The notes under the pieces: model-generated
What the model saw: the letters and a program-made list of their open reading frames with translations, nothing else
What the model was told of the DNA's origin: nothing
The model's database searches: none
Part shown: positions 34,725-46,129 of the stretch, piece after piece
Layout of the letters: the number at the start of each line of letters is the position of its first letter
Position numbering within the stretch: the first letter of the stretch is position 1
Translations under genes and position numbers: made by a program
From: Symsagittifera roscoffensis
Taxonomy: Eukaryota > Xenacoelomorpha > Acoela > Convolutidae
Assembly: GCF_963678635.1 (NCBI RefSeq)
Contig: NC_087071.1
Span: 38,153,858-38,217,857 of the forward strand
Direction: 5' to 3'
DNA: 64,000 bases

Positions 34725-35805
34725 TGTAGTAGTATCTGAACAGGCAAATCAATTGAGTGAACGAAGAGTGAACGAATAGAGGAGAATCAATTTCTGCAGA
34801 AAGACTGAATGACAGAATGTCATATTAGCCAATCATAACTACCAATTCAAAAATTATCACTAAATCAAATTGAAAATTAGTCAGTATTGCACAATTAGAC
34901 GATTGCCTATTTTGGAGTTTTCTGACAGTCAGTCTGTCGGTCAATTGAACAGTCCCGGAAAGTAGCAGCACATTTTTACACGCCCGGATCAACACCAAAT
35001 TACTGCCTCAATCGCTAAATTACACGGAGGCCGGTCTAAGAGAAGATTGACCCAAGAGCAGAACAACCCGAAAAGAAATTCGCTCAACGCTCAAAATTTG
35101 ATAGTAGATAGCAAACGAAGTGAACTTTAAAAGCAACCGAAACTCAATTTATTCATACTAATTTTGCCTCGGCTAATTGCGCGTGTGTACGTTCATCGTG
35201 AAAATCTAAGATTCTTTTGGAGGAATTAAGTTCAACCTATCATAGTATTTTTTGGGCGATGTCTTAGTTACCAAAAGGGCATGACTTAGCTGGTGTGAAA
35301 CTCCGATATGGAATTTTTCACAGAATTAGTATTCACAGTCAGTATTTAAAAGGAAACGATTCCACTGAAGGTTCTTTTCGGTTATAACCCCCTAAGTTCT
35401 GAAAACTACAAAATGAAAACTTTCATTTGAAAATTGGAGCAGAATCTTAACAACCCCCCCCCCCCCCCTCTTTCAAGAAGGGGATTGTTAAATAGATCAA
35501 AATGGTCGACTTTTCGACCAATCAGAACGCAGCAAAATTCGAAGTCTCAATACAATCTCTTGTGCTATTTTACTGTTTCTATTTACAGGGTTGGAGATTC
35601 TTTATTAGATGGGGGGGGGGGAGATGGGGGGGGGATGGGGGGGGGCTGAGATTGTTAAGTAGATTCTTGGAACAATATTATTAATTCAAAGTGCGGAAGA
35701 AAGATGGGAGCGACTAAGTACAAATTGTCCTCTGAAACAATTTAAGGTGGAGTATATGTAATATCTGACAGATTGTATTTAGTTTGAGACTTTTTTGCCC
35801 TCTCC

Positions 35806-36786
35806 GCACTGACAAAAATGGATTAGGATCGATTTAAGTATGAAAAAACTAAATTGAAAAAATTTAGATCGATTTTAGTACGAGAAAAGTACGAAGATTG
35901 AATAAAAAAGATAAAAATTGATTTGGATCGATTTAAAATCAATTTAAATTGATCGTAAAACCCTGCTACAAAAATTGATCCAAGTCAATTTTAAATCGTT
36001 TTAAGTCCATTTTTTCCAGTCTTAATTTTTTTGTTTTTAAGGGGATTGAAACAGATTTAAATCGATTTTTTATTCATTCGAGTTTTACCAGTTTCAGATT
36101 TTATTTGCACTTATTCATTGCCTAACATGCTTCATTTTCTTCCATTGCGTATTGTAGCACCAAAATATCGATAAAAGACCAAAACATCGATAAAATTCTA
36201 TGATTTCCTTGTATTTTTTGAGTTCAAAAACTGATCTATATTGACCCTTTTCTTGATTATTTTCATAAGTTTTTGCTCAAAATCTGATCTACAATCATGA
36301 TTTTCTATGATTTAATTGCATTTTATTCAGATCAAAAATTTGATTTTTTCCGATTGTTTTCTTGTTTGTTACATATGATTTTCCCATAATCTGATTTTCA
36401 ATGATTTTCTATGATTTCATTGCATGTTTTCGAGCTTAAAATCTGATTTATGTTTATCAATTTATTGAATTCTATAACATCTGGCATGTGTGTTTTTATT
36501 TAAGAAATCGAAAATTAATTATATTAATTTTTTTTCTGCAGAGCATGTTTTTTTGCCGTGTTAGCTAAAAAAAATCGATTTTAGTGAGTCGGAAAATCCA
36601 TCCAAATAGATTCAAATCAATTTTTAAGACACTTAAATTGATTCATATTTTTCAAGAAAGATCAATTTGAATCGATTTAAAATCCAATTAATTTCGTAAA
36701 TTGTACATTGTTAATCGATTTGGATTGATTTAAAACCGATTTAAAATCAATTTAAATTGATCTGAAACCATTTTTGTCTGTACGGG
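35806..36786. mobile_element. Fold-back element made of GATTTAAATCGATTT motifs
   Basis: The ends CACTGACAAAAATGG and CCATTTTTGTCTGTAC are inverted. Both arms consist of many short palindromic words (GATCGATTTAA, AAATCAATTTAAATTGATC). The core 36170-36480 repeats TGATTTTCTATGATTT-like units. No ORF. A non-autonomous inverted-repeat element of about 980 bp. Confidence 0.65.
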
Positions 36787-37839
36787 TTAGTTTTTAACCT
36801 CATTGAAGTTAAAACTTGGGGATGAAATTTGTCCTCTGAACCAGGAGAGTGCCAAAAGTAAATGAACTACAGTAAAATACCCTCCCCGAATTTGTATGTC
36901 TTAAATATTTAGAAACTTTTAATGCGGTTTTGTATTTTGATAGGTTTTAAAATCAGTTGAACTGTCATTTTATTTTAGTTCCGATTAATTACTCTTGTTA
37001 GTAAGGGGATATAAATTTTTCTTCAAAGTTATCATATGAAAAATTTCTATTTTTTCTCCCCCAAAGGAGTGGGGGATATGGTAAGGTTCATCTAAAACAT
37101 GAATGGTATTTGTGGAACCAAATTTGGATTTTGATCAATTTGTTCACTGAATTGGTCATGGAATGAGAGAAATCTCGTTTGATTCTTCAACATATAACCA
37201 GGAGAGATCTCAATTTCACAATGAGGATTCATATTTTATCTAAAAAATAAATATTGTTCCACCTTTCGTAAACGAAAATGGGTCTTTTTACTTATTCCGT
37301 CCAACTCAATATTCCAATATCTTAAAATCAAACTATTTTGCTTCAATCTGATTGGCTAGAACTATCTAATCAAATTTCTACTTCAACTCAAAATGTTTGG
37401 TTCTTAATTAAAAGACGACTTTTGAATCAGCCGAATTGGCCTAAAATGAGGAGTGTTTGTTAAACTATTCAAAAACATTTCAAATTCGCTCCAGAGTTTT
37501 ACCCAGATTGGAAAAAGACACAGGGAAGAAAACAGCTCCAGGGAAAAAACCACCTTCGTATCCGCTTGAAGTTGGGACATTTTAGAAGTCGGCTTAAGAA
37601 AAAAGTGATCGCGTTTGTTTCAATCAAAACAACCAGTGCTAGCAGTTTTTTGTTCTCAACAATTCTACATTGAATATTACGAAATTGCAAAATTGAGAAG
37701 TTTGGGCAGAATAAGTAAAAAGACCAATGTAAGTAGACACACTTCTTGGTTTTTTCAAAAATGAGTTTTTAACAAGCCATGTTTGACCCAATTGTTTCAT
37801 ATTAGTCAAAAGTTATTGTTGTCTTGAGCTTAAACTTAA

Positions 37840-37925
37840 AAAATTGTTTCACCTGTGATCATTTTTTTGTAAAGTTATGGAGGCTTAGAGATTGCCATTT
37901 TGGCCGAGTTGGGACAATTAAAGCG
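37840..37925 (-). repeat. Dispersed repeat family R1, short inverted fragment
   Basis: TTTCACCTGTGATCATTTTT and TTGGGACAATTAA are reverse complements of adjoining R1 blocks in the correct order and spacing. Confidence 0.55.
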
Positions 37926-38381
37926 CCATGTTTGTTTTGCATCCTTGCCATGTCAGTATTCGATCATAATAAATCCATTCAGGGAGATTCTGCCTTTGGA
38001 AATGAAAGACGAATAAAGATGAATGAAGGTTTTTGACCAAAAATGGGGTGTCTCATTGTACTGACTATGTAGCACGAATTCGCAGGACACTACCGTTGTT
38101 TTGAACGATGCGTGCTACAATCTCCAAACGAGTTACATGAAGATCGATATGTCTGTTGCTCTCTCTTAAAACTTCAAATTCAAGTAAAACTAGCTTTTCA
38201 AGGAGCTGTGAGTTGTTTCAGTTGATATTAGAAAACATTTCGAGCTCTTGTGAAAACTTTGAAACCACATCTCAGTTGAGTTCGCTTCGTAGATAGAGAA
38301 CTTTTGTTTTTCTTTTTGTTGTTTTTGCCGTCTTTTTTACACTAATCACAAGAAATCTGCTGCGTCTAATGCAAACTTGCT

Positions 38382-38588
38382 TTATGATTGTTTTTTTTCT
38401 ATGTATTTCAAATCTTGTTTTAGTGTTTCTTTTGGGTTGCTATATCTATTTTTTTGGGTGCTGCCCGAAGAAGTTTTTTTTCCAATACGTTTTGCTGCTG
38501 TTACTATAAACTTCCGAGCTACGGGAAGAGCAAATCGTCCAACAAGAAGCCACAACCCCGTTGTTTTTAATATGTGGCATGGTCGCAT
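38382..38588 (-). pseudogene. Coding-like relic, hydrophobic/basic
   Basis: A 68-codon frame with LWLLVGRFALPVARKFIV followed by a Lys/Ser-rich segment. Not recognised. Hydrophobic-then-basic order and neighbouring relics on the same strand suggest a remnant of a real protein, perhaps of a large DNA element. Low certainty. Confidence 0.25.
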
Positions 38589-38643
38589 GATTATAATAGT
38601 ACGCCTTCATGTGCTTAATCACAAAACTTTTGACAATTCAAAG

Positions 38644-39196
38644 TCACAACAGTAGTTCCTCCTGCTCCCATAAACGAACAATTTTACCTGTTTGTCTTCC
38701 TAAAAATACAGCAATTATCTGATTGTTATTCATAATAATTTTTTTATAATCTAAATTGATAAAAACTTTGAAGGGATTTCGTTCAATGCTGCAAGTGTAA
38801 CGGTTTATCATCCACCGATTAGTTTCAATGATTCCTAGGATGCAGGTCGTGTCACCCACAATCTTAAAGTGAATGATGTTCAAGTAGATGAGCATGAAAT
38901 GGGTACAGCAAAGATATCAAACTCGAATCGGAGATGAGATTTTGTGAAGTGAGAAAGCTGAGGATATGACCGAAATCTTTATAACCAACATGATAGGCCA
39001 CTCCATCTCCTAAATCATTGAAATGTAAAATTATGGGAATCCGAGGACTCTCAAAGGCATTGTTTGGCCAAAAATGCCTCTAAATTGGAATATGTTTGTT
39101 AATTGTGTCCATTTTATAACTGAAATTCTCAAACTTTATCTTCAATTTAGTTACACTCAAATTTTTATCAATTTCAATGTATTCACGGTCGTGACC
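38644..39196 (-). pseudogene. Unidentified coding relic with one frameshift and one stop
   Basis: A frame open from 39196 to 38867, broken only by TAG at 39080-39082, includes FESPRIPIILHFNDLGDG. It overlaps a second frame (38895-38644) including TTCILGIIETNRWMINRY. Amino-acid use is protein-like in both, as expected for one gene with a frameshift near 38880. Family not recognised. Confidence 0.35.
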
Positions 39197-39229
39197 TCAC
39201 CTGTCTCTACATCCTATGTTCTAGTTATT

Positions 39230-39490
39230 TCATCTTTTGATTTTTACGCTTGTTTTAAATACGTTTTTTTTTGTAGTACACTGTTTTATTTTGGTATCCG
39301 TTATTTTGTAAAACTGTTTGGAAAACTTTATTTGTGTGAATGTCACTCTCCATTTGATTTGTAGATCGACATAATCGCTTAACAGAATCTTAAAGTTCAA
39401 TAGCGAGTTGTCAATGAAAATGATAATTGAAGCTGGCGACACCCAAATAATAGTAAAGGAATCTTTGCAGTCTCTTAAGTTGTCAGACAA
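39230..39490 (-). pseudogene. Unidentified coding-like frame
   Basis: An 86-codon frame containing SPASIIIFIDNSLLNFKILL, just upstream of the relic at 38644-39196 on the same strand. It may be part of the same decayed gene. A + frame opposite is also open, so the strand is uncertain. Confidence 0.2.
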
Positions 39491-39616
39491 TGTCTAGTTG
39501 ATCCAGTGGCTGCGCAGAATTTATTTCTAAGGGGGCGGTTTTACAAAAAGTTTTGAAAATTTTTCAAACTTTTTTTATGTTGACCAATTTGGTTTTCGAA
39601 AAAAGCGTTTAACTAA

Positions 39617-39868
39617 AAGTTTTCTAAAGGCGCCTGTGGAACCAATAAGAATAATTTTAAGGAAGGAGGTAGCGCCAAAATTGCGTGTTAAAATTTTTGT
39701 TAAATTTTTCTGCGCTGCAGGAAAACTTTTCAAGGAAAATGTATTACACAATTACACATTTAAATCCACAGGCGCCTTCAAAAATTTAACCAAAATTTGC
39801 GCGTTTTTTGGCGCTACCCCAACCTTGAAATTATTTTTGTTGGCTCCGCAGGCGCCTTTAGAAAATGT
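39617..39868. repeat. Fold-back repeat with about 95-bp arms
   Basis: The left arm (39617-39710) containing TCTAAAGGCGCCTGTGG and GGTAGCGCCAAAA is the imperfect reverse complement of the right arm (39776-39868) with TTGGCGCTACC and CAGGCGCCTTTAGAAAA. The short spacer and GGCGCC words link it loosely to the hAT MITE family here. Confidence 0.7.
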
Positions 39869-40329
39869 GTAAGATTGTGTAGCGAAAAATGGATGTAATA
39901 AAGTTATACAAAAGAGGGACCTATTGGAAAAATCTGTCAAACATAATTGAGGAAGAATTGGTCGACACCCCAACCCTCACCCCGCCACCCCTCAGCGCCA
40001 TACTGAATTGATCCCTTCGTTTCCAATACAACGATTAGTTCGGACCCATAAAAATTACCCTCTACTGGTTCCTTCTCGGCGTTGGTGAGAGTAAAAAATG
40101 GCGGGTTTCATTTTAATGAGCCACTTACTTCACAAATTTTGTTTTTGAATGATTGTATAATTCTTTTTGGAAAGGGAATGTCTAATTTTGCTATTTTAAC
40201 AAAGTCACCAATGTAGAGTTATGGACGGCAAATAGTTTCAACGATTATTCCAGTCTTAATTAAATTAGATGTTGAACGTCCTTTTTGTTCATTTTGTTTG
40301 GGGCTAGTTAGGTGACGCGATTTTGGTCC

Positions 40330-40539
40330 CCAGTTTATTGTGTTGACAAAATCCTAGCCCTTCTGTACCTCAATTTTTTTCACTGTTGGTTTTTTATCAT
40401 TAGTTTGAATGTTTCTGCAGTTGAGGTGCATTATTTTTGTTTCAATGGCTGTACACGATGATTGCAAGACATGAAATCTACTGCAAACACAAGATACTTG
40501 ACCATTTTTTGACCACCAGATTATTTGATTATAGTTCGT
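40330..40539 (-). pseudogene. Unidentified coding-like frame
   Basis: Open frame of about 66 codons with protein-like composition (IIWWSKNGQVSCVCSRFHVL), bounded by stops and with no Met start. A different frame on the same strand continues past 40360. Not recognised. Confidence 0.25.
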
Positions 40540-40682
40540 CTATGTCATGATAAATTACTTTGAAATGCGATATTTGCAACAAACTATTCGATAATTTGTT
40601 TTTACTGGCTCTGAAATTAACAATTAGTTCGTGCTACTTCGTGAATCTTTTGATGCCTTTTTTAAGTTCTTTACTCTGCCAA

Positions 40683-40980
40683 TCAATGCTCTACATTTAT
40701 TTGTAAATTAAGTTTCCAAAATTTGTGCTTCAGTTGGTGTAATCTTGCCATTTTTTTAAAGGTAATCTCCGTCTTCTCTGTCATTTTTGAATATGAATCA
40801 CTTTCGGGTGTTCCGTACAGCTCAGGGTCTTCTTTTTTCTTTTTATTTCTCTCTTTTAACTTTTTGCGCTTCTTGATCTCTTGCACTGCCTGCAACAGTC
40901 CCTTTGATTCTGTGTCTTTGAATGCTTTTGAGCTGGAATTTGCTGACCTCTGTTTGGGTGAAATGATGGCTGTAGATCTT
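40683..40980 (-). pseudogene. Lys-rich coding-like exon or relic
   Basis: About 98 codons without a stop, with IIPK-type start, AVQEIKKRKKLKERNKKKKE and EDPELYGTPESDSYSKMTEK. The mixed acidic/basic, low-hydrophobic composition suggests a disordered or coiled-coil protein. No good ATG; it could be an internal exon of a gene transcribed leftward. Function unknown. Confidence 0.35.
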
Positions 40981-41344
40981 TAAGCTAAGTTTGTGGGACC
41001 TCTGCTTCTTTGATTTCGTTGAGCTTGCACCGAAGTTTTTGACTGATGCGAGGTTCACAAACTTGATAACAAACAATTGTTCGTTAAGTTTGAGAGCCGT
41101 CGATATGAGCTTGAAAGCAAGGTTGTACTATTTTTTCATACTGTTGCTGCATATCAGAAAAAAAAACTGACTAAGAAATTAAAAAGACCGGTTGGAACTT
41201 TATCAACTTGAAGCTCTACATTTGTTTGGTCATTATGACTCGACTTGACATTTTAATAAATTCCATGGTTTTTTGGCATGCTTATAATTATTTTATTTTT
41301 TGAGCTGTATTTGTAGCATGATACGTACAATAGATAAAGCCTCA

Positions 41345-41425
41345 CTCAACTGTTTCCAGTTCATCCAGTGAGAAGGAGAGCTTGTTCTTGTTGCTTGTTT
41401 CCAGCATTGACAAAGACATACTTTT
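41345..41425 (-). other. Possible short coding exon next to the (CAA)n tract
   Basis: Minus-strand ATG at about 41420 opens MSLSMLETSNKNKLSFSLDE and ends in TGA after about 25 codons; a Gln-rich stretch precedes it in frame. It might be an exon upstream of 40683-40980. Weak. Confidence 0.2.
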
Positions 41426-41439
41426 GTTTGATTGTTGTG

Positions 41440-41571
41440 ATTGGAGGAGCAGTTTTTGTTGTCGCTGTTGTTGTTATTGGTGTTGTTATAGTTGTCGTAG
41501 TTATTGTTAATTTCGTTGTTTTTGCTGTTGTTGTAGTTTTCGTGTTTTCGTTGTTATTGTTGTTGTTGTTT

Positions 41572-41630
<59 letters not shown>

Positions 41631-41648
41631 GCTGTTGTTGTTTTTGTT
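41440..41648. repeat. (TTG)n microsatellite
   Basis: An imperfect TTG-rich tract whose core, about 41574-41631, is pure (TTG)n. The 150-codon + frame across it is a by-product of the repeat. Confidence 0.9.
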
Positions 41649-42305
41649 TCATTCAAGGATCTTAAGCAGTTCAGTGTGTTACTCACAAGTTCTAATGTTT
41701 GAGGAAACTGTCAGGCAAGTTTTGCGCTGCATATGGGTAATCTCTGATGTACATTTGCCTCGGAGTCAAAAAAATTCTTCTGCTGCCATGTTTGTGCTGT
41801 CAAATAACATTTATATCTGATTGTTTAATTTTTTTTCTGCTGATTTTAATACTAGTTTCTTTTCAATTTTTTTTATAGATTGAGTTAATTTTTGCCTGGT
41901 TTTTCAAAAAAAAATTGAGGTTTGGCAAGCACAATAACTGACGGATTCGTTACTTTTGATTACAACGACCATGCAATCACAAACAACTGAGACTCTTTGA
42001 TCTTTGATGTTTTTTTTTCCAAGAATATGCTGCGGTTCAGATATTTTTATCGCGTTCGGGTGTAAAAAACTGGTTGAAAATTATCAATGTTTCTCAAAGA
42101 ATTGAAATAACTAACTTTTAAAAATTTCTAATTGAGCACTGCGAGGCCTAAATTTTCTCCTGAAAAATGAATTTTTTTTTATTCATTTACTTGAAAGTCA
42201 ATCGTGTTTTTCTGGATCGCGAAGGCCCTACGACTACCATTAACAGTATTTTTGTCGATGTATCAATAATTACTTCATATCTTTGAGTGTAATAGCACGT
42301 CCCTT

Positions 42306-42569
42306 TTAAAACAGACAATATTGACAGCATAGTTGCCCAAAAAAAACGTTTATAGCTACCAAGTTTTGGTTTTTCAAAAGTATAATCATTTGAGATATAA
42401 GCAACACTTCTGTTCTTGGGACAGTAAAATTTTTAACAAACCTCCAAGAATTTTGATAGCTGTTAAATTGATCATGAGCAAAACCAGAAAGTATAGTGGG
42501 ATCAGTCTCATCAATTGCTACTTCGCCATTCAGTTTTTCAGTTTGATATCTCTTTTTCTCTCTGACTCG
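42306..42569 (-). pseudogene. Unidentified coding relic with C-terminal hydrophobic segment
   Basis: 87 codons open between stops, no N-terminal Met. It includes LNGEVAIDETDPTILSGFAH and SWRFVKNFTVPRTEVLL, followed by a hydrophobic, membrane-like end. The composition is clearly protein-like. I did not identify the family. Similar acidic-then-membrane proteins occur in large DNA transposons, but that is only a guess. Confidence 0.4.
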
Positions 42570-43049
42570 TTATCTATCTCAAGCGTTTCATATTGAGGAC
42601 AAAAAAATGTTGCTGTATTAAAAATTTAATAATAGTAATTTTGATAAATGAATAATTATTAGTTATTTCTTGGGGAAATTGTCATACATTTCGACTAGAT
42701 AATTGGCTAGGACATTTTCAGTTTTTGCAAGAAAAAAAAACCTTTTTCTTTAAAGAGTTCTCTTTTACTACTTGACAATTTTCATCAGATAATTCACTCT
42801 GCTGAGGTTCATTTGAAAAACCGGTTGACATTTTTGTACTAAGACTAGCCTAGGAAGATTAACTTTTTGTTTACCGACCAAATATTTGAAAATTTTTTCC
42901 TAATTGAAAGTAGATAAATTGGTCAATCACCTGAAAAAAAATTTTCTTAAATTGGTTGATTGTTCTCCTATAACACGATCTGTCCACTGCATAACTTAAA
43001 CTCAGCAATTAATTTTTTCGATTCAGTTAAAAGATTTTTTGATGTCATT

Positions 43050-43370
43050 CTCTGTAGTCTTCTTCGTAAATAAAACTAAGTTTGAAAATTTGAACTTCTC
43101 CAATTTTGCTAGTCTCACGTTGTTGCTCAGTTTTAGCCAATCAATAAGGAATTTGCGTTTCTTCAGAGCGCAGTGATTCCTGGGTTTGAAGTAAATGTCG
43201 ATTTCGAGATGTACATGTCTTCAAAAGTAAGTGTGCATTTTACGGGCAACCCAAATCATCAAAATTGTAGGGTTTTCGATCAAGCTCTGCGAGACAATCA
43301 GCCTTCTTCTTCCCTCTGGCGTAAAATATGGCCTAAAGGTTTCTCAAAACAAGACATAAAAGTTCAAATA
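43050..43370 (-). other. Ambiguous coding-like stretch
   Basis: The minus frame includes LEIDIYFKPRNHCALKKR and stays open to about 43030; the + strand also has a 66-codon frame at 43173-43373. Neither is recognised. Confidence 0.15.
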
Positions 43371-43525
43371 TAAATAATTGCCACTTTCCCGGTGTATAAC
43401 AAGCTATTACTTTGTAAATCAGTTGTAAACTTTTAATTCAGGTTTTGAAATTGAGTTAAAAATAACTGGAGGTAGAAAATATAAGAAATGCTTTAATCAG
43501 AAGTTGAAATGGCTAATTATTCAGG

Positions 43526-43725
43526 NNNNNNNNNNNNNNNNNNNNNNNNNNNNNNNNNNNNNNNNNNNNNNNNNNNNNNNNNNNNNNNNNNNNNNNNNNN
43601 NNNNNNNNNNNNNNNNNNNNNNNNNNNNNNNNNNNNNNNNNNNNNNNNNNNNNNNNNNNNNNNNNNNNNNNNNNNNNNNNNNNNNNNNNNNNNNNNNNNN
43701 NNNNNNNNNNNNNNNNNNNNNNNNN
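43526..43725. other. Assembly gap (200 N)
   Basis: Exactly 200 N, a conventional scaffold-gap length, so true size and content are unknown. It interrupts the coding-relic region. Confidence 0.99.
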
Positions 43726-44061
43726 TTTCACAATTAAATAAAGCATTTTAATTGTTTTGGTATGCTTTGATGGAATTCAAACAAGTTTAAGATCCTTTCG
43801 AGGATTCTAGCTAAGTGAAGGATATCTATAGCATAACCATCGCATAAAGAACAAGGCAATTTGGACAGTGTACTTTCTGTGATCACACAGACAAACAGAT
43901 CTCGCGATGAATTTTTGCTGTTAATAGCATGGAGATCAGATTTTCACTTGCAGTGCGATTATCTAAACACCTAATTTCTTGTCCCCTTCCCTCCATCTGT
44001 ATAATTACAGCGAGATAATCTTTCTGAACCGAGTTGACACAAAAGAAGGCTATCATCATAC

Positions 44062-44063
<2 letters not shown>

Positions 44064-44108
<45 letters not shown>

Positions 44109-44142
44109 TCTCTCTCTCTCTCTCTCTCCCTCTCTCTCTCTC
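44064..44142. repeat. (CT)n / (CTAT)n microsatellite
   Basis: Nearly pure CT dinucleotide tract with an internal CTATCTATCTAT block. Confidence 0.95.
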
Positions 44143-44439
44143 CTTCTTTTGGCCTCCATGTCCGTTTTTGACCTGGATAGACCGATGAAACAATATGATC
44201 TTTGTGCTTATATTCATCGACACCATCAGATACGACAAGGAAGTTTGTTTTGCAGGCAGCACAAACAGGCAACACTCGTCAACGACAAACCAGATAAGTG
44301 GTGATCCTCATGATACTCGGTTTATGTAATTGTTTGCGCCGTTCTAAAACCTTTATGCGTGTATACATAAAACCTGTCAGTGTTCTAGCCGGCAGCAAGG
44401 GAGAAAATAGTGAAGTCGAGTTTAGAGTGAATTTTCAAT

Positions 44440-44857
44440 AGTTCCAGGACTCCTCCGAAAAATGCGCTCACTCAAAACTGCTTCTTTTTATCACTATAAG
44501 TCTTGTGGTGACCGAACTCTGATGAAAAAAAGTTGTCGTGTATACTTTGCACATAAACCAAATTCTGATGATCATCCTGCGTATAAAAACGGATGTAGAA
44601 AATGTTGTTCGTTTTGGTGTACTTTTTAAAAGCAAAGCGTTCATTGTGCGTTCTTTAATCAATATTGGCTCATCTGAGGGTCTAAAATCTTCAAATTTGC
44701 TCTTATTGCCTGTCATGGAGTGAGTTAACGCGCCTCCACCTTCTATAATGAAAAACCAAACTTTACATGAATTTATTTTCACGTTTGATCTATCGATTCG
44801 TATGCTATAATTAATTATTGTTTTGTGGTTATCCTTCTTATTAGGAATTACTGTCAT
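44440..44857 (-). pseudogene. Unidentified coding relic with one frameshift
   Basis: A 129-codon frame including FEDFRPSDEPILIKERTMNA. From about 44620 another frame of the same strand is more protein-like (FYIRFYTQDDHQNLVYVQSI) and ends at TGA near 44485. This fits one gene with a frameshift. Family not recognised. Confidence 0.3.
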
Positions 44858-45159
44858 GCATCAAATACTGTTCGAGAATTGTCAAAGGAAAGAGGAGATG
44901 TTTACCAGTATCGCACATATTTTTGCCGTTTTTTAAAGAATAGTTTGGCAAAAAGATAATAACTTATGGTGATCCGTGAACTTAAACAGTAAGTATTTAA
45001 ATTGTTCTTTTTAGGATAGAACCTAACAATGTTTATGTTTTAAACCTAATTCAGATTTCAGTATTTTGTGAGAAATTGTCGTTAAAGTTTTCTATAATAA
45101 TACATTGTTTGAAAGACTAAATTTTGAAATTATACTCTGATAGAGAGATCTTAATGGTC

Positions 45160-45342
45160 TGTGCTCATTCATTGCGTTGCGCAATTACAAGGTGGCGAAA
45201 CAAGAAATCTTGGCAAAAGGGTCGCAATTGCAAAGAGTCCAGTGCTATTTGTGTATTGAAAAGAATCAGAGAAAGAATCACAACGAAAAACTTAGCAGCA
45301 ACAAAACCCTCAACATTGGCATGGATTACACCCAATGAATTG
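45160..45342 (+). pseudogene. Coding-like fragment, possible transposase C-terminus
   Basis: A + frame with ALRNYKVAKQEILAKGSQLQ and RVQCYLCIEKN. The CX2C preceded by basic residues recalls the C-terminal zinc ribbon of piggyBac-like transposases, but only two Cys are seen and no catalytic part is present upstream. Weak. Confidence 0.2.
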
Positions 45343-46129
45343 GTTTAGGTAACGTTATACAAAACTGTCTGAGTTTTGAATTAGCTAAAAAATTTCAACT
45401 TTTTTTTCTTATCTTTTTTTTCATAACATTCCAAACTATTAGACTTTTTGTCTCATAAGCTTGCTTGAGGTCAAATTAACAACACGGTTTTTGAACATTT
45501 CAAATTGATGATCGTAGCAGTTGTCAAAAACGGAGACTAATAGTTTTAAAGGAAAGAAGTCAATTTGATGATCAAGTTGAGCGAAAAAACCTCTTTCCAG
45601 AACAGAGAGTTGTTTTTAGATTTCGAAAACTGAATAGTTCAATTCATTGTAATATAAATTATATCAAATGGTGACAAAAAAAGAAGCCATTCTTTGGTCT
45701 AAATGGTATAACGTTGTACATGGTCAGCGAAATCAAAAGCACTTGCACAAAGCCATTCGGATAAAACTTATAGGCTGACATCAGTTATGCATAACTTTTT
45801 GGCAATTTTATGGATTTCTGAATACATGTGGTCAAAAAACTTTTTTGATTAAATTTTTAGGACAAAAATTGTTCGGGCAGTCTATTAAATTTGCTCTTGA
45901 TTCATTCAAAACGTACGCTATTATTGATATAGCGCAATCTAATTAGTATGGTAGTAAAAAGCCAATATATTCGGTTTTAGGTTATCCATTTTCAGAGACA
46001 TCTTTTCATTGTATATACAGATTAAAAGACATAAAAAATAAACTCTTGAAAATTTAACGCAATTTCGTTTTTTAGCGTTTTTGAATTCAAATCGAAATGC
46101 CAAAACTTTTCAGTGAAACATTGAAAAAC

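Larger units (their letters stand above)
29800..35800. other. Intergenic, upstream of TCF
   Basis: No gene recognised. Contains R1 at 31265-31820, the GC-richer patch with helper-type sites at 34600-34740, and poly-C and poly-G tracts at about 35454-35469 and 35610-35646. These tracts are flanked by inverted GAATCT...TTAACAA motifs. Confidence 0.6.

Noticed and set aside
41368-41820. 150-codon + frame with long poly-Leu/Val
   Set aside because: It is a translation of the (TTG)n microsatellite and shows no signal-peptide or domain logic outside the repeat.
43504-43751. Frames spanning the run of N
   Set aside because: Artefacts of the assembly gap.
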